Below are positions 63,183 to 64,000 of a stretch of 64,000 bases of DNA, piece by piece. The translations under genes were made by a program, and so were the position numbers. The stretch spans positions 992,001 through 1,056,000 of the forward strand of contig CAVOSX010000002.1 in the NCBI GenBank assembly GCA_963699015.1, in the 5' to 3' direction. A model generated the notes under the pieces. The model was not told the DNA's origin. It ran no database searches and saw only the letters and a list, made by a program, of their open reading frames with translations. Positions within the stretch are counted from its first letter, which is position 1; every line of letters begins with the position of its first letter. The DNA comes from PALSA-505 sp963699015. GTDB lineage: Bacteria; Actinomycetota; Actinomycetes; Streptosporangiales; Streptosporangiaceae.

Positions 63183-64000
63183 TTAATCAGCGCGAAGTTC
63201 TGGTGGCTCGGTCTTGGTGCGGATCAGCCCTTCCTGCACCACCGACACGACGAGATCGCCGGCCTGGGTGAAGACGTTGCCGCGGGCCAGACCGCGGGCG
63301 CCCCAGGCCACCGGTGACTCCTGCGCGTACAGCAGCCAGTTGTCGGCCCGGAACGGGCCGTAGAACCACATCGCGTGATCCAGGCTCGCCCCCACGGTCC
63401 GCCCGTCCACCCAGGACAGGCCGTGCGCCAGCAGCACCGAGTCGAGCAGGGTCATGTCGGAGGCGTAGGTCATCAGGCACACGTGCAGCAGCGGGTCATC
63501 CGGCAGCTCACCGTCGACCCGCAGCCACACCAGGTTCTTCGTGGTGCGCAGCGACGGCTCGCGCTGCGCCTCCACGGTCAGCGGGCCGGCGAAGCGCAGG
63601 TCCACGGGATTGCGCCGGAACATGCGCTCGTAGCGGGGGTCCAGCGAGCCGAACAGCTTCTCCAGCCGCTCGACCGTCGGTGCCACCGATTCCGGCGGGG
63701 GGACGTCCGGCATGGCCGCGGCGTGCACCGGGCCGGGCTCGGGATGGTGGAAAGACGCGGCTAGCGTGAAGATCGTCTTCCCGTGCTGGATACACGACAC
63801 CCGGCGGGTGGTGAACGACCGGCCATCGCGCACCCGGTCCACCGTGTAGACGAGGGGAATAGCCGGATCGCCGGGCCGGATGAAATACGCGTGCAGCGAG
63901 TGCACCGGGCGGTCGGCCGGCACTGTACGCCCGGCGGCGACCAGGGCCTGGCCGGCCACCTGGCCGCCGAACACGCGCTGGACCTGCTCGTCCGGGCTCC
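63183..64000 (-). CDS. tesB: Acyl-CoA thioesterase II (TesB), N-terminus beyond window
   Basis: A TesB-type double hot-dog thioesterase. Visible are VFGGQVAGQALVAAGRTVP, VHSLHAYFIRPGDP, RDGRSFTTRRVSCIQHGKTIF, and in the second half LLHVCLMTYASDMTLLDS (catalytic Asp), LDHAMWFYGPFRADNWLLY and GARGLARGNVFTQAGDLVVSVVQEGLI. It hydrolyses medium/long acyl-CoA in the cytoplasm. The gene runs past base 64000; only the first few residues appear missing. It is upstream of whiB7 on the same strand and ends 11 bases before the AT-rich promoter element, so read-through could reach whiB7. Confidence 0.92.
   Translation of the reverse strand, partial: SPDEQVQRVFGGQVAGQALVAAGRTVPADRPVHSLHAYFIRPGDPAIPLVYTVDRVRDGRSFTTRRVSCIQHGKTIFTLAASFHHPEPGPVHAAAMPDVPPPESVAPTVERLEKLFGSLDPRYERMFRRNPVDLRFAGPLTVEAQREPSLRTTKNLVWLRVDGELPDDPLLHVCLMTYASDMTLLDSVLLAHGLSWVDGRTVGASLDHAMWFYGPFRADNWLLYAQESPVAWGARGLARGNVFTQAGDLVVSVVQEGLIRTKTEPPELRAD

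Overview
The window is very GC-rich and densely coded, with frequent GTG/TTG starts, Shine-Dalgarno sites of the GGAGG type and many 4-base stop/start overlaps. The gene content is that of a high-GC Gram-positive actinomycete: two WhiB proteins, MtrAB-LpqB, a mycosin-like protease, AdnAB, MoeZ, coenzyme F420 genes, DUF3499 and an Rv3235-type protein. Much of it matches, from memory, the Mycobacterium tuberculosis neighbourhoods Rv3193c-Rv3202c and Rv3235-Rv3265c and the Streptomyces secA-mtrA-sahH region, with blocks rearranged. An order such as Streptosporangiales would fit, but the sequence alone does not settle the genus. No CRISPR array, insertion sequence, tRNA or rRNA was seen.

Layout. 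0-5 kb: F420-type LLM oxidoreductase, DUF488 protein, then on the minus strand NudC, an M20 dipeptidase and a broken HAD hydrolase. 5-12 kb: the two large subunits of an AdnAB-type helicase-nuclease, then an alkyltransferase-like repair protein. 12-16 kb: a mycosin-like protease with a membrane partner, and MoeZ. 16-20 kb: a secreted NHL-repeat protein and an Rv3235/DUF6459 protein. 20-27 kb: SecA, a small membrane protein, an AlkZ-like glycosylase, an orphan LuxR-type response regulator and the ribosome hibernation factor. 27-36 kb: lpqB, mtrB, mtrA and mtnA in one minus-strand run, then two adjacent adenosylhomocysteinase-type genes facing a MerR regulator. 36-47 kb: cation efflux protein, a sugar-phosphate block (PGI/PMI, Trm112-like, phosphomannomutase), DUF3499, a metallopeptidase-like protein, DUF5719, a very large GT2 membrane glycosyltransferase and WhiB2. 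47-53 kb: a low-complexity Q/Y/G-rich membrane protein, F420 genes fbiA and fbiB, a mannose-1-P guanylyltransferase-like protein and a GT4 glycosyltransferase. 53-64 kb: PDZ-Lon protease, MoaE, an SDR protein, a DUF2342 metallopeptidase, a small hypothetical, a Mug-type glycosylase, a ThiF-like/UbiB-kinase pair, a coiled-coil protein, WhiB7 with a long attenuator leader, and a partial TesB thioesterase.

Functional themes are DNA repair (AdnAB, ATL, AlkZ-like, Mug), envelope sugar precursors and glycosyl transfer (PGI/PMI, PMM, ManC-like, GT2, GT4), envelope signalling (MtrAB-LpqB), the methyl cycle (MtnA and two SAHH proteins) and redox/antibiotic response (WhiB2, WhiB7, F420).

Two points matter for users. 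First, five or six genes carry net one-base frame changes although protein-level similarity continues on both sides: HAD, the mycosin partner, mtrA, the Q-rich protein, fbiA several times, and fbiB. Six of the roughly nine lesions lie between 47.8 and 50.3 kb. Assembly or read error is the simplest explanation, but real decay of fbiAB is possible. Second, the most interesting non-coding signals are the whiB7 leader (promoter, two upstream ORFs, terminator hairpin) and a repeated palindromic element found between convergent genes at 1.74 kb and 36.05 kb.
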